A stretch of 64,000 bases of DNA from JAEMQF01 sp963850525. Its GTDB lineage: Bacteria; Pseudomonadota; Gammaproteobacteria; Burkholderiales; Burkholderiaceae_C. The DNA is taken from contig CAWKLQ010000008.1 in assembly GCA_963850525.1 (NCBI GenBank), positions 1,364,001 through 1,428,000 of the forward strand. The letters are read 5' to 3'. Made by a program: the position numbers and the translations under genes. The notes under the pieces were generated by a model. The model ran no database searches. It had not been told where the DNA came from and worked only from the letters and a program-made list of their open reading frames with translations. Below, piece after piece: positions 33,388-42,542 of the stretch; positions within the stretch are counted from its first letter, which is position 1; every line of letters begins with the position of its first letter.

Positions 33388-33753
33388 TCACGACTGCACC
33401 CCACCAGGTCTGCGCAGCTTCGCGAAAAGCTGCGCAAAATTCGGCACCACCGCCTCGCTCGCTGGCGGTTCGGCTTGCGGCGCCATGCTGTGCAGCGTCG
33501 TGATGCTTTGCGGCGTGACCCCCAGCACGAGCCAGCGCCGCGCGTCGCCGCTGCCGACTTCCACCGTCACGATGCGCTGACTGGGCGAGAGCGGCAGCGC
33601 CGCCACATGGCGCAGCAAGCCCGCGCCGGCAGCGCCAAAACCGGCACCCCCCGCGCCGAGCGGCGTGCGCTTGAGCAGCCACAGCGCCAGCGGGATCAGC
33701 GCCAGAACGGCGATGAACCACAGGGCCGAGGTGAACGCGGTTGACGAAGTCAT
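33388..33753 (-). CDS. fliO: Flagellar biosynthetic protein FliO
   Basis: A 121-residue small membrane protein. One N-terminal helix (SALWFIAVLALIPLALWLL) is followed by the cytoplasmic FliO domain (RHVAALPLSPSQRIVTVEVG, RWLVLGVTPQSITTLHS). FliO helps FliP assemble into the export gate. The ATG at 33753 overlaps the last base of the fliN stop. The gap to fliP is enlarged by REP-like elements. Confidence 0.93.
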   Translation of the reverse strand: MTSSTAFTSALWFIAVLALIPLALWLLKRTPLGAGGAGFGAAGAGLLRHVAALPLSPSQRIVTVEVGSGDARRWLVLGVTPQSITTLHSMAPQAEPPASEAVVPNFAQLFAKLRRPGGVQS

Positions 33754-34196
33754 CAGTTCTTGCTGAGCCTGCGCATGCGCTCCGACGGCGTGACGATGTC
33801 GGTCAGGCGAATCCCGAACTTGTCATTGACGACGACGACTTCGCCCTGCGCGATCAGGTAGCCGTTGACGAGCACGTCCATCGGCTCGCCGGCCAGGGTT
33901 TCGAGTTCGACGACCGAACCCTGCGCGAGCTGCAGAATGTGCTTGATCGGGATGCGCGTGCGCCCCAGCTCCACCGTGAGTTGCACGGGGATGTCCAGGA
34001 TCATGTTGATGTCGTTGCCCGCGGCCGGAGCGCCGCCGCCCGAGAGGCTGGCAAACGACACCGGCGCGACCTGTTCCACCGCCGTCTGCGCAGCGGGTGC
34101 CGCAGCGGCCGGCTTGGCTTCGGCCAACGCGGCGGCCCATTCGTCGGCCATCGCGTCGGCGGGCTCGGGTGCGGCGGCACCGTTCTCAGACGTCAT
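33753..34196 (-). CDS. fliN: Flagellar motor switch protein FliN
   Basis: A 147-residue C-ring protein. The N-terminal 60 residues are Ala/Pro-rich linker, followed by the SpoA domain: LDIPVQLTVELGRTRIPIKH, LAQGSVVELETLAGEPMDVL and VNDKFGIRLTDIVTPSERMR. FliN binds FliM and FliH and takes part in switching and export. fliL lies directly upstream (45-base gap) where fliM would normally separate them. No part of a FliM sequence is visible in the gap or in the FliN N-terminus. Confidence 0.95.
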   Translation of the reverse strand: MTSENGAAAPEPADAMADEWAAALAEAKPAAAAPAAQTAVEQVAPVSFASLSGGGAPAAGNDINMILDIPVQLTVELGRTRIPIKHILQLAQGSVVELETLAGEPMDVLVNGYLIAQGEVVVVNDKFGIRLTDIVTPSERMRRLSKN

Positions 34197-34241
34197 GGCG
34201 TGCTCCTGGGGGTTGCGGGGCCCGATGCGGCAAGGTGGCGC

Positions 34242-34934
34242 TCATTGAATGATGAAGTTGGAGAAATGGACTTGGGTGATCGGGTTGTGCACGCTCGCCT
34301 TTTTCTTCTTGGGCTTCTTCGCGCTCTTCGGCTTGGGCTCTTCTTCGTCGTCCTTGGCTTCGTCGGCCGCCGCGTCTTTGGGCGGCTCGTCGGCAGCGTC
34401 TTCTTCGGCCGTGGCTTTGCTTGGCTTTTTCGGCGCTGCACTGGCTTCGCCCACCGGAACGCCCAGGGTGCGCGCCGCGGCCAGCAGGATTTCCGCAGCG
34501 AGCTGCTCTTTGCCGCTGCGCTCGAGAAGCTCGTCGGAGCTCTTGTGCGCAAGAATCATCAGGATGCCGTTGCGGATCGCCGGCATGAAGGTCTTCAACT
34601 GGTCGGCGACTTTCGAATCGTCGACTTGCAAGGTGATCCCGATCTGCGCGAATCGATCCGCTTCCTTGTCGGCCAGGTTCACGACAAATGCGTCGAGCGG
34701 CACGTAGATCGGCGCCCCCGCGTGCTTGGTGTCGGCGCGCGCCTTGGCAACGCCGTCGTCGTCGCCTTCGGCGGCCGCGGCTTCGGCGGCGGCCTTTTGT
34801 TTGAGGTAGAAGAACGCGCCCCCGCCGCCGCCGCACAACACGAGCGCAGCGGCCACGATGACGATGAGTTTCTTCTTGCTCTTCTTGGGCGGGGCTTCGG
34901 CGACGGGAGGCTCGGCGGCAGCAGCGGCAGACAT
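34242..34934 (-). CDS. fliL: Flagellar basal body-associated protein FliL
   Basis: A 230-residue protein with an N-terminal cytoplasmic KKSKKK, one membrane helix (LIVIVAAALVLCGGGGGAFF) and the periplasmic FliL domain (YVPLDAFVVNLADKEADRFA, ITLQVDDSKVADQL, LAAEILLAAARTLGVP). FliL links to stator function. The usual FliL ends with a hydrophobic VHFSNFIIQ tail. Here a charged insertion of about 60 residues (rich in Glu, Asp, Ala and Lys, with KKPKKKK) separates the domain from that tail. First gene of the fliLNOPQR operon. Confidence 0.93.
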   Translation of the reverse strand: MSAAAAAEPPVAEAPPKKSKKKLIVIVAAALVLCGGGGGAFFYLKQKAAAEAAAAEGDDDGVAKARADTKHAGAPIYVPLDAFVVNLADKEADRFAQIGITLQVDDSKVADQLKTFMPAIRNGILMILAHKSSDELLERSGKEQLAAEILLAAARTLGVPVGEASAAPKKPSKATAEEDAADEPPKDAAADEAKDDEEEPKPKSAKKPKKKKASVHNPITQVHFSNFIIQ

Positions 34935-35079
34935 CGGGGTTCCTTCGGGGCGGGCGGTTCAACGCGCCGCGCGATGGATCACAGCGCAGCGGCGTTTCAA
35001 TCGATTATCGAAATCGCCTCCCTCATGCAATCACCGATAAGCGCCGCTTTTGTCAGCCTTTCGCGGCTGCTCGTCCGGC

Positions 35080-36948
35080 TCAGGCGTACGTGTCCAGGCG
35101 TCCTTGGGGAACGCGGAACGTGCGCAGGACCGGCGCCACCATCGTCTCGTCGGGCTCGGCAGCCGCGCGCGCTTGTCCGCGGCCCGGGTCAACGTCGTGG
35201 CGTTGTCCCGGAGTGTGTTGCGACACGCCACCGCCGCTGAGGGTCAGGCCGGCATCGCGCAACGCTGCGGCGAGCGTCGGCAGGCCGGCTTCGACGAGGC
35301 TGCGCGTCTGCGCCGAATCGCAGCCGAAGTGAATCTGCGCCTGCTGCCCGTCGAGCGCGATCTGCACCGAGATCGGCCCCAGTTCGGCCGGGTTCAACTG
35401 CACTTGGGCGTGCTGCACGCCGTCGCGCGCGAGCACACTCACCTGCAGCGCAAAAGCGTCGCGAAATTGCGCCGACGTCACCGGTGCCGCCAACTCGACG
35501 ACGAGCTGCGGCGCACTCGCCACCGGCGTCGCGCTGGGCTGCATCGCCGCGGCGCCCGGCAGCGCCGCAGCGCTCGGTGCGGCGCCCTCCTGCGCAGGGT
35601 TCGCGGGCACGCGGAGCGCGGTGAGGGCCTCGAGCGACGACGCCGGCGCTTGAGCAGCGGCGTCAAGCGCACGGCTTGGCTCGAATGCGTTCGTGTAACT
35701 CGGCCGCACTTCGACGCGCCTGAGGTCGTGGCCAGCGTCCGGCGAGTCCGGCAGCGTGGCGCGCTCTTCGGTGGCATCCGGCAGCCGGTTCGTCGCGGGC
35801 GCAGTGGAATATCGCGGGGGCAAGGCCGCGGGCCGTTCGAAGCGTTCGAAGCGAACGGCGCTGGCAACGGCGGCATGCGCCGGCGCATTGGAAATTGCCA
35901 CCGCAGGCGGCTGCGGCTGCGGCTGCGGCTGCGGCTGCGGCTGCGGCTGCGTCGGCGTCGGCACGAGCCCGGGCAGCGCAGGGAGCGCGACGCTGCCGTC
36001 TGCGCTTTGTGCGGCTTCGCGCGGCACGTCACCCGGCCCATCCTGCGGCACGTCACGCGGCACCTCGCGCGCTGCGTCCGCTGCCCGACGCGCCGCAGCA
36101 AGGTCCGGCGCCGGGCTCGGCGCGAGCGATGGCGTTGTCGCGTCGGCCGCGCGAATCGGATCCTTTTCCGCGTCTGCGCCGGATTCGCCTTTGCGCATCG
36201 TGGTGAGTTGCGTCAAGGGCCGCCCAGGCGCCAGGTCGGCGCGTGCAGCTTGACCGGGCGCAAGTGTGACTCGGGCGGCCACCACGCGTTCATCGAAGCG
36301 CGCCAGAGCCGGTGCGCGGCTCGCCGGGCTGGCCGCGAGGGGCAGCAGCGCCGGCGCCGGCAGCGATGGAGCCTGGGGTGGGAGCATGGAGTCGGCGGGG
36401 GTGAGCGCCACCGGCTGCGGCGGCGACGAACTTTCGACTGCGCCCTGATGCAGCTCAGGCGCCAGCGCCACTGCGACGTCCGCAGGCGCCGCAGCGTCAA
36501 CGCGCGGCGTGGCGTCGGGAGGCACCGGGCTGGCGCTGGCGGGCAAGATTTGCGAAATGAAGTCCCGCATGCCGCTGCGGTGGGCAGCGCCGGAGTCAGG
36601 CGCCCAAGCCCTTGCTGAACTCAGGCGCGCCGGTGCGGCCGATGGCACCGGCTCGGAGGTGCCCCGCGCGGGTGGCTGCGGCTGCAACGCAGCCAGAGCG
36701 TCGCAGGGAAGCTGGGCGCCAGGCAACAGATCGACCGAGGGTGGGTCGGTCGCGACGTCCCCGCGCGCCTGCTGCGCGGGGTCCACAAGCTGCGGCGCAG
36801 CGCTTCCGGTTGTGGCGTGCCGCCCGAGCTGCTCGGCGAACGTCAAGCCCGGCAACGCCACCACGGCGCCGGGCTCGAGACCCGGCAGCAAGGTGTTGAG
36901 TGCGGTCAGTGGCGTGGCAGCGCTGCGGTGTGAGGCGGTGGCATGCAT
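35080..36948 (-). CDS. fliK: Flagellar hook-length control protein FliK
   Basis: A 622-residue protein. A long Pro/Ala-rich N-terminal ruler part contains a run of eight Pro-Gln units (PTQPQPQPQPQP). The C-terminal Flg_hook domain reads VLARDGVQHAQVQLNPAELG, then ISVQIALDGQQAQIHFG and LVEAGLPTLAAALRDAGL. FliK measures hook length and switches export specificity. The ATG at 36948 is chosen because it begins MHATASHRSAATPL just after fliJ; an overlong frame continues upstream. The ruler length exceeds the 405 residues of E. coli FliK. Confidence 0.93.
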   Translation of the reverse strand: MHATASHRSAATPLTALNTLLPGLEPGAVVALPGLTFAEQLGRHATTGSAAPQLVDPAQQARGDVATDPPSVDLLPGAQLPCDALAALQPQPPARGTSEPVPSAAPARLSSARAWAPDSGAAHRSGMRDFISQILPASASPVPPDATPRVDAAAPADVAVALAPELHQGAVESSSPPQPVALTPADSMLPPQAPSLPAPALLPLAASPASRAPALARFDERVVAARVTLAPGQAARADLAPGRPLTQLTTMRKGESGADAEKDPIRAADATTPSLAPSPAPDLAAARRAADAAREVPRDVPQDGPGDVPREAAQSADGSVALPALPGLVPTPTQPQPQPQPQPQPQPPAVAISNAPAHAAVASAVRFERFERPAALPPRYSTAPATNRLPDATEERATLPDSPDAGHDLRRVEVRPSYTNAFEPSRALDAAAQAPASSLEALTALRVPANPAQEGAAPSAAALPGAAAMQPSATPVASAPQLVVELAAPVTSAQFRDAFALQVSVLARDGVQHAQVQLNPAELGPISVQIALDGQQAQIHFGCDSAQTRSLVEAGLPTLAAALRDAGLTLSGGGVSQHTPGQRHDVDPGRGQARAAAEPDETMVAPVLRTFRVPQGRLDTYA

Positions 36949-36953
36949 GGTGT

Positions 36954-37409
36954 TCAGAAGGTTGAAGCCAGGTCGTGGAAAGCGCTGCTCGAGCCGGCGC
37001 GCGACGCCATTTCGTCGTTGAATTTCTGCTCGCGCCGGCCCGCTTCGGTGCGCGCCACGTGCTGGCGGCGCTCGATCAGCTTGCGCACCGAGGCAACGCG
37101 AATTTCGCGCTGTTGCAATTGGGCGCGCGCCTGCGCCGCGCGTGCCGCGGCGGCTTGCACAGTGCCGTGCTGGTGTTCGACGGCCTGCGTCAGGCGCACC
37201 ATGAAGCCGTGGTAGCTGCGCACGAGTTCGATTTGCCCGAGCTCGCTGAACTGGTGGATCCAGCGGGTTTCGTATTCGCGCCGGTAGGCGAGCAGCTGTT
37301 CGTATTGCGCATCGATCGCGGCGTGCGCGTTGTTCGCGACGAACCACGCTGCGGCGCAGCGGTCGCGTTCTTCTTCGGCCTGGCGCAGCATCGTCAACAA
37401 GGAGTTCAT
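36954..37409 (-). CDS. fliJ: Flagellar export chaperone FliJ
   Basis: A 151-residue coiled-coil protein (AEEERDRCAAAWFVANNAHA to QQREIRVASVRKLIERRQHV) with the FliJ C-terminal QKFNDEMASR. FliJ works with the FliI ATPase and FliH in export. It lies between fliI and fliK in the standard order, 5 bases from the fliK start. Confidence 0.93.
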   Translation of the reverse strand: MNSLLTMLRQAEEERDRCAAAWFVANNAHAAIDAQYEQLLAYRREYETRWIHQFSELGQIELVRSYHGFMVRLTQAVEHQHGTVQAAAARAAQARAQLQQREIRVASVRKLIERRQHVARTEAGRREQKFNDEMASRAGSSSAFHDLASTF

Positions 37410-37449
37410 GGCAGTCGCGGGTTGGGTTCGTGGGGTGAGCGGCGGCGTT

Positions 37450-38880
37450 TCACGCGCCGATCACGGCGTGCAAGTCCTGCACGCTGCTGGCCAGCGTGGC
37501 GCTATGGTTCATGTCTTGTTGCAGCATCGTGGCGATGGCGTCGTGCAGGCGCACCGCCGCGTCGAGCTCGGTGTCGTGACCCGGGGCGTAGGCGCCGAGC
37601 TGGATCAGGTCGCGCGCTTTCTGATACTTCGCGTGCAGGTGCCGCAAGCGCCGCGCGTCTTCCACGTGGCGCGGCTCGGCGACGTTCACCATCACGCGCG
37701 AGATCGACTTTTCGACGTCGATCGCCGGGTAGTGGCCGGCCTCGGCGAGTTCGCGCGACAGCACGATGTGGCCGTCCAGAATGCCACGCGCCGCGTCGGC
37801 GATCGGGTCTTGCAAGTCGTCGCCTTCGCTGAGCACGGTGTAGAGCGCCGTGATCGAGCCGCCACCGGCGACACCGTTGCCGCTGCGCTCGACGAGTTGC
37901 GGCAGCTTCGCAAAACAGCTCGGCGGATAGCCCTTGGTCGCGGGCGGCTCGCCGATGGCCAGTGCGATCTCGCGCTGCGCCATCGCAAACCGCGTCAGCG
38001 AATCCATCAGCAGCAAGACGTGCTGGCCCGAATCGCGAAAGTCTTCCGCGATCGCCGTCGCGTAGTGCGCGCCTTGCAAGCGCACGAGCGGCGGCGAGTC
38101 GGCCGGCGCGGCGACGACGACGGAGCGGCGCAGCCCGGCCTCGCCCAGAATGTCTTCGATGAATTCTTTGACTTCGCGGCCACGCTCGCCGATCAGGCCG
38201 AGCACGATCACGTCGGCTTCGGTGTAGCGCGCCATCATGCCGAGCAACACCGACTTGCCCACGCCGGTCCCCGAAAACAGGCCCAGGCGCTGGCCGCGGC
38301 CGACGGTGAACAGCGCGTTGATGGCGCGCACGCCGGTGTCCAGCGGGCGGCGCACCGGATCGCGCTGCATCGCGTTGATCGGGCGCCGCATCAGCGGCTG
38401 GTTGTGCACGTTCGTCAGGGCGCCGAGCCGGTCCAGCGGCGCGCCATGCGAGTCGACCACCCGCCCGAGCAAGCCCGCGCCCATCGGCAAGTGCAGGCTG
38501 CGGTCGATGCTGCGCCGCCAGGGGTGCAGCGGTACGCCCAGGCGCATCGGCACGACGGGCGATGCGCGCGGCACGACACGCGCGCCGCTCGCCAGGCCGT
38601 TGATCTCGCCGGTGGGCATCAGGTAAGCGCGGTCGCCGGAGAAGCCGACGACTTCGGCCATCACCGGCGCCTTTTCGTGCGGCCCGGCGTGCTGCTCGAT
38701 TTCACAGACCGAGCCCACCGGGAGGCGCAGCCCCGACGCCTCGAGCACCAGGCCTTTGACGCGAACCAGCTGGCCCTGAACGTCGAGCAGCACCGGGTCG
38801 GCGGAAAACGCGCGCATGTCGGCGAGAAAGCGCTGCCACTGCGAGGCCATGCCGGCGCCGGAGTCGGTTGGTGAATTCAT
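37450..38880 (-). CDS. fliI: Flagellum-specific ATPase FliI
   Basis: A 476-residue F1-beta-like ATPase that drives unfolding and export of flagellar proteins. Walker A is GTGVGKS near 178, Walker B HVLLLMDSLTRFAMA near 262, and GEPPATKGYPPSCFAKLPQL is the FliI-type loop. The N-terminal domain (VLLDVQGQLVRVKGLVLEAS) and C-terminal domain are complete. The ATG at 38880 overlaps the fliH stop (ATGA). Confidence 0.97.
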   Translation of the reverse strand: MNSPTDSGAGMASQWQRFLADMRAFSADPVLLDVQGQLVRVKGLVLEASGLRLPVGSVCEIEQHAGPHEKAPVMAEVVGFSGDRAYLMPTGEINGLASGARVVPRASPVVPMRLGVPLHPWRRSIDRSLHLPMGAGLLGRVVDSHGAPLDRLGALTNVHNQPLMRRPINAMQRDPVRRPLDTGVRAINALFTVGRGQRLGLFSGTGVGKSVLLGMMARYTEADVIVLGLIGERGREVKEFIEDILGEAGLRRSVVVAAPADSPPLVRLQGAHYATAIAEDFRDSGQHVLLLMDSLTRFAMAQREIALAIGEPPATKGYPPSCFAKLPQLVERSGNGVAGGGSITALYTVLSEGDDLQDPIADAARGILDGHIVLSRELAEAGHYPAIDVEKSISRVMVNVAEPRHVEDARRLRHLHAKYQKARDLIQLGAYAPGHDTELDAAVRLHDAIATMLQQDMNHSATLASSVQDLHAVIGA

Positions 38881-39650
38881 GGGGCCTCCGGTTCGGTGGG
38901 ACTGCCCGCCGTCGGGTCTGCGGGCGCTGCTTCAGGCTCTTGCGCAAGCGGCGCGGTGTCCGCCTGCCACTCGGATTCGCTGCCTATCGTGGCGACGCTG
39001 CGCTTCCAGCGCGACGCGAGCGTCGCGTCAACGCGGCCGAGGTCAGACTCGATCAGGCAACCGCCGCGCTGCACGGCGGCGTCGGCGATGAGGCGCGCGC
39101 CGCGCGCGGCGAGCACGTCGGCAGCGCCCGCGGCGACCAGCGGTTGATCCTGCGGGTTCACGCGCAAGGTGATGTGGCGTGCGCTGAGCATCAAGGCCTC
39201 GAGGGCATGCTCGGCGACATCGGCGATCAGCTCAGGCCGCGCGGCGAGTTCGCTGCGCACGATCTGGCGCGCGAGCTGCGTCGCGGTATCGACCACCGCG
39301 CCGGCCAGCGCCTGTTGCAAGGCGTCGAGCTGCGTCGCGACCGACTCCAACAGCGCGCCGACCTGCGCCGCCGAGTTCGCTGCCACGGTTTGCTTGAAGC
39401 CTTCCAGCGCGGCCAGGCCGTCGCGATAGCCGTCCTGGTAGCCCGCCTGGCGCGCCGCGTGCAGTGGATCGGGCGCTGCCGCAGGGCTTGCCGTGACGCC
39501 GCTTTCGCCCGCGCGCGACGCAGCCGCCGGATCGGGCGCGATGGCGCCGGGCGCCCAGGCCTCGAAGTGGCTCAGCTCCTCGCGCGGGATGAAGCGGCTG
39601 TGCACCGACGTCTTTGCCGCGAAGCCGGGGGCGGAGGTCGGGATCTTCAT
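38877..39650 (-). CDS. fliH: Flagellar assembly protein FliH
   Basis: A 257-residue negative regulator and partner of FliI. The N-terminus (FIPREELSHFEAWAPGA) is the conserved FliH start. A helical YQDGYRDGLAALEGFKQTVA region and the C-terminal V-ATPase-E-like domain (ATQLARQIVRSELAARPELI, TLRVNPQDQPLVAAGAADVL) follow. The order fliG-fliH-fliI is standard. Confidence 0.94.
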   Translation of the reverse strand: MKIPTSAPGFAAKTSVHSRFIPREELSHFEAWAPGAIAPDPAAASRAGESGVTASPAAAPDPLHAARQAGYQDGYRDGLAALEGFKQTVAANSAAQVGALLESVATQLDALQQALAGAVVDTATQLARQIVRSELAARPELIADVAEHALEALMLSARHITLRVNPQDQPLVAAGAADVLAARGARLIADAAVQRGGCLIESDLGRVDATLASRWKRSVATIGSESEWQADTAPLAQEPEAAPADPTAGSPTEPEAP

Positions 39651-39677
39651 GGTGTGACTGCGGCGTCAGTGGAAGCG

Positions 39678-40676
39678 TCACACAAAGGCATCGTCGCCAC
39701 CGCCGCCGCCGAGCACGATCTGGCCTTCGTCAGCCAGGCGGCGCAGGATCTTGAGCATTTCCTTCTGCTCGGCCTCCACCTCCGACAAGCGCACCGGGCC
39801 GCGCGACTCGAGGTCTTCGCGCAGCGTTTCGGCGGCGCGCTTGGACATGTTCTTGAAAATCTTCTCGCGCATCTCGGGGGCTGCGCCCTTCAGCGCAATC
39901 ACCAGCGATTCGGACTGCACTTCCTTGAGCACCGTCTGGATCGCGCTGTCTTCGAGCTTCTGCAAGTCGTCGAAGGTGAACATGTTGTCCATGATGCGTT
40001 GCGCCAGATCGGCGTCGCCTTCGCGGATGTAGTCGAGCACCGAGGTCTCGACCGCCGAACCGAGCATGTTGATGATTTCGGCGGCGGTCTTGGCCCCGCC
40101 CATCGCCGTCTTCTTCAACTTGTCGCCGCCGGCCAGCACCTTGCCCATCACTTCATTCAGGTCGCGCAGCGCGATCGGCTGAATGCCGTCCAGCGTGGCG
40201 ATGCGCACCAGCACTTCGTTGCGCTGGCGCTCGACGAACAGCTTGAGCACTTCGCTGGCCTGATCGAACTCGAGGTGCACCAGGATCGCGGCGACGATTT
40301 GCGGGTGTTCGTTGCGCAGCAATTCGGCCACCGACGACGCGTCCATCCACTTCAGGCTCTCGATGCCCGAGACGTCACCGCCGCTCAAGATGCGGTCGAT
40401 GAGCAGATTCGCCTTGTCGTTGCCCAGCGCCTTGCGCAGCACGCCCTTGACGTATTCGTTGTTGTCGCTGACGAGCATGCTCTGCCCACCGGCGGTCTCG
40501 GTGAATTTGCCGAGCACGGCGTCGACGCGCTCGCGCGAAATCGACTTCATCTTCGCGATCGCTTCGCCGACGCTTTGCACTTCCTTGGGCGAGAGGTGCT
40601 TGAAGACCTCGGAGGCCTCGGTCTCGCCCAGCGACATCAGCAGAATCGCCGCGTCTTCGACGCCCTTCTCATCCAT
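39678..40676 (-). CDS. fliG: Flagellar motor switch protein FliG
   Basis: A 332-residue rotor protein. The N-terminal domain (EDAAILLMSLGETEASEVFK) contacts FliF. The middle armadillo domain includes MDASSVAELLRNEHPQIVAA with the EHPQ motif. The C-terminal torque domain has LQKLEDSAIQTVLKEVQSES and the charged ridge KNMSKRAAETLREDLESRG. Complete and of normal length. It lies between fliF and fliH. Confidence 0.96.
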   Translation of the reverse strand: MDEKGVEDAAILLMSLGETEASEVFKHLSPKEVQSVGEAIAKMKSISRERVDAVLGKFTETAGGQSMLVSDNNEYVKGVLRKALGNDKANLLIDRILSGGDVSGIESLKWMDASSVAELLRNEHPQIVAAILVHLEFDQASEVLKLFVERQRNEVLVRIATLDGIQPIALRDLNEVMGKVLAGGDKLKKTAMGGAKTAAEIINMLGSAVETSVLDYIREGDADLAQRIMDNMFTFDDLQKLEDSAIQTVLKEVQSESLVIALKGAAPEMREKIFKNMSKRAAETLREDLESRGPVRLSEVEAEQKEMLKILRRLADEGQIVLGGGGGDDAFV

Positions 40677-40706
40677 GCTGGTCGCCGCTCGCTTGCGTGT
40701 TGCGTC

Positions 40707-42371
40707 TCATGCGGAGCCGCCGCTCACCCAACCGCGCACGATGTTCGCCGTGGCGGAGGGGTTTTCCTTGGCGAACTGGCGCGCCTGTTCCAGCTGCACG
40801 CCGGGCGCCGGCGCCGCCAGCGAGGGCGGCGTGCCGTTCGGCCCACCCAGGAGCTGCGGGTCGCCGACGGTGGCGTCCAGGCGGCTCCCCGGCGGCGGGT
40901 TGAGCACCACATTCATTGCCGGCTTGACCATGCCGAAGAACACCAGAATCGCCACCAGCGCCAGGCCCGCGGGAGCGACGATGCCGCGCACCATGTCGTG
41001 CACGGCGGGCTGCTTCCACAGCGGCAGCGTGATGTCCTGCACCGGCTCGATCTTGAACGGCGCGTTGATCACCTTGACGGAGTCGCCGCGCTCCTGCTTG
41101 AAGCCGATGCTCTCGCGCACCAGCGCCGTGAGCTTGTCGATTTCTTCGGCAGTCAAGGGCTGCAACGTGGTCTTGCCCTTGGCACTGGTGCTGCTGCGGT
41201 GGTTCACGACAACCGCGGCGTTGAGGCGTTTCACGACGCCGCTCGCGGCCCGCGTGACGCGCACCGTCTTGTCGACCTCGAAGTTCGTCACCGCCTCGCG
41301 GCGGCTGTTGCCCGCGGCGCCACCGGCCTGGCCGGCTTGCAGCGGCTGGACGCTGCCCGAGATCGGCGCGGTCGCCGGAGTCGGCGGCTGGTTGCTCGCG
41401 GCACCGGGAACGCCTGCAGCCAGCGCGGTGCCGGCGCCACTCTGTTCCGTGGTTTGCTGGCTGCGGATCGTCACGCCCGCCTGGGCGCCCTGGTTCGGCT
41501 TGAATTCCTCGGACGTCGCTTCACTTTGCGTGAAGTCGACTTCCGCGGTCACGCTGGAGCGCAGGTTCTCACGGCCGATCACCGGCTCGAGCAGCTCGAG
41601 AATGCGCTTGTTGTAGCCGGCTTCCAACTGGCTCACATACTGCAACTGGTTCGCGTCCAGGCCCGCCGAGTTGCTGCTCTCGGGCGAGGCGGAAAGCATG
41701 GCGCCGGTCTGGTCGAGAACGCTGACTGCCTTCGGGTTCATTTCCGGAACGCTGCTCGCCACCAGGTGGACGATGCCGGCGACTTGCGCGCGGTCCAGGC
41801 TGCGCCCGGGGTGCAAACTGAGCAGCACCGAGGCGCTGGGCTTTTGCTGCTCGCGAAAGAAGCCGTTCTGGTTGGGCAGCGCGAGGTGCACGCGTGCGCC
41901 CTGCACCGCAGGCATGGCGGTGATGGAGCGCGTCAACTCGCCTTCCAGGCCGCGCTGGAACGTGAGCCGCTCCTGGAACTGCGTCTGGCCAAAGCGTGCG
42001 CCGTCCATCAGCTCGAAGCCGACGACCGAGCCCTTGGGCAGCCCGCTCGAGGCGAGTTTCAGGCGTGCGTCGTGCACTTTGGACGAAGGCACGAGGATCG
42101 CGGAGCCGCCGTCGGCGTGGCGATACGGCACGTTCATTTGCGACAACTGGGCGATGATCGCGCCGCCGTCCTTGTCGGACAGGTTTGCGTACAGCACCTT
42201 GTAGTCGCCGCTGTTGTTCCACGCGGCCAGCGCCATCGCCAACCCCGCGACGGCGCTGAGGCCAAGAATCAAGGAGATCTGATTCTTCAGCGACAAGGCG
42301 CCCAGGCGCGCCAGCAGGCCCGGTGTGGCGCCGTTGGCGGAAGCGGTTCTTGCGGCGAGGGCGTTGTCCAT
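40707..42371 (-). CDS. fliF: Flagellar MS-ring protein FliF
   Basis: A 554-residue ring protein with two membrane helices (near 36-52, LILGLSAVAGLAMALAA, and near 443-462, VAPAGLALVAILVFFGM). The periplasmic YscJ/FliF domain includes YANLSDKDGGAIIAQLSQMN and RVHLALPNQNGFFREQQKPS. The C-terminal FliG-binding tail is ARQFAKENPSATANIVRGWV. First gene of the minus-strand fliFGHIJK operon, divergent from fliE. Confidence 0.96.
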   Translation of the reverse strand: MDNALAARTASANGATPGLLARLGALSLKNQISLILGLSAVAGLAMALAAWNNSGDYKVLYANLSDKDGGAIIAQLSQMNVPYRHADGGSAILVPSSKVHDARLKLASSGLPKGSVVGFELMDGARFGQTQFQERLTFQRGLEGELTRSITAMPAVQGARVHLALPNQNGFFREQQKPSASVLLSLHPGRSLDRAQVAGIVHLVASSVPEMNPKAVSVLDQTGAMLSASPESSNSAGLDANQLQYVSQLEAGYNKRILELLEPVIGRENLRSSVTAEVDFTQSEATSEEFKPNQGAQAGVTIRSQQTTEQSGAGTALAAGVPGAASNQPPTPATAPISGSVQPLQAGQAGGAAGNSRREAVTNFEVDKTVRVTRAASGVVKRLNAAVVVNHRSSTSAKGKTTLQPLTAEEIDKLTALVRESIGFKQERGDSVKVINAPFKIEPVQDITLPLWKQPAVHDMVRGIVAPAGLALVAILVFFGMVKPAMNVVLNPPPGSRLDATVGDPQLLGGPNGTPPSLAAPAPGVQLEQARQFAKENPSATANIVRGWVSGGSA

Positions 42372-42542
42372 TCGGCAAATGTCCTGCGGGGCTGGGGCAG
42401 CTGCGCACTGCGAAGAATTATTCGTTCACCCCGTGCGCCGTATGCCTGGAACAGGCCGCCAAACCGCGCCCTGTTCGCGCCTTGCCGGAGCGGCCGCGTG
42501 ACTACCATGGCGGATAAGCCGCTCACTTTCAGGAGGTGTGGG
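42372..42542. other. Divergent fliF/fliE promoter region
   Basis: A 171-base region between the divergent starts. I looked for sigma-54 and sigma-28 consensus and found no clear site. A GCGGATAA sequence near 42509 resembles a sigma-28 -10 element but has no TAAA at the right distance. Confidence 0.4.
42531..42536 (+). promoter_or_regulatory. Strong ribosome binding site of fliE
   Basis: AGGAGG lies 6 bases before the fliE ATG and fixes that start. Confidence 0.8.

Noticed and set aside
42509..42516. Sigma-28 promoter for fliE
   Set aside because: The GCGGATAA match has no TAAA element at the required distance.
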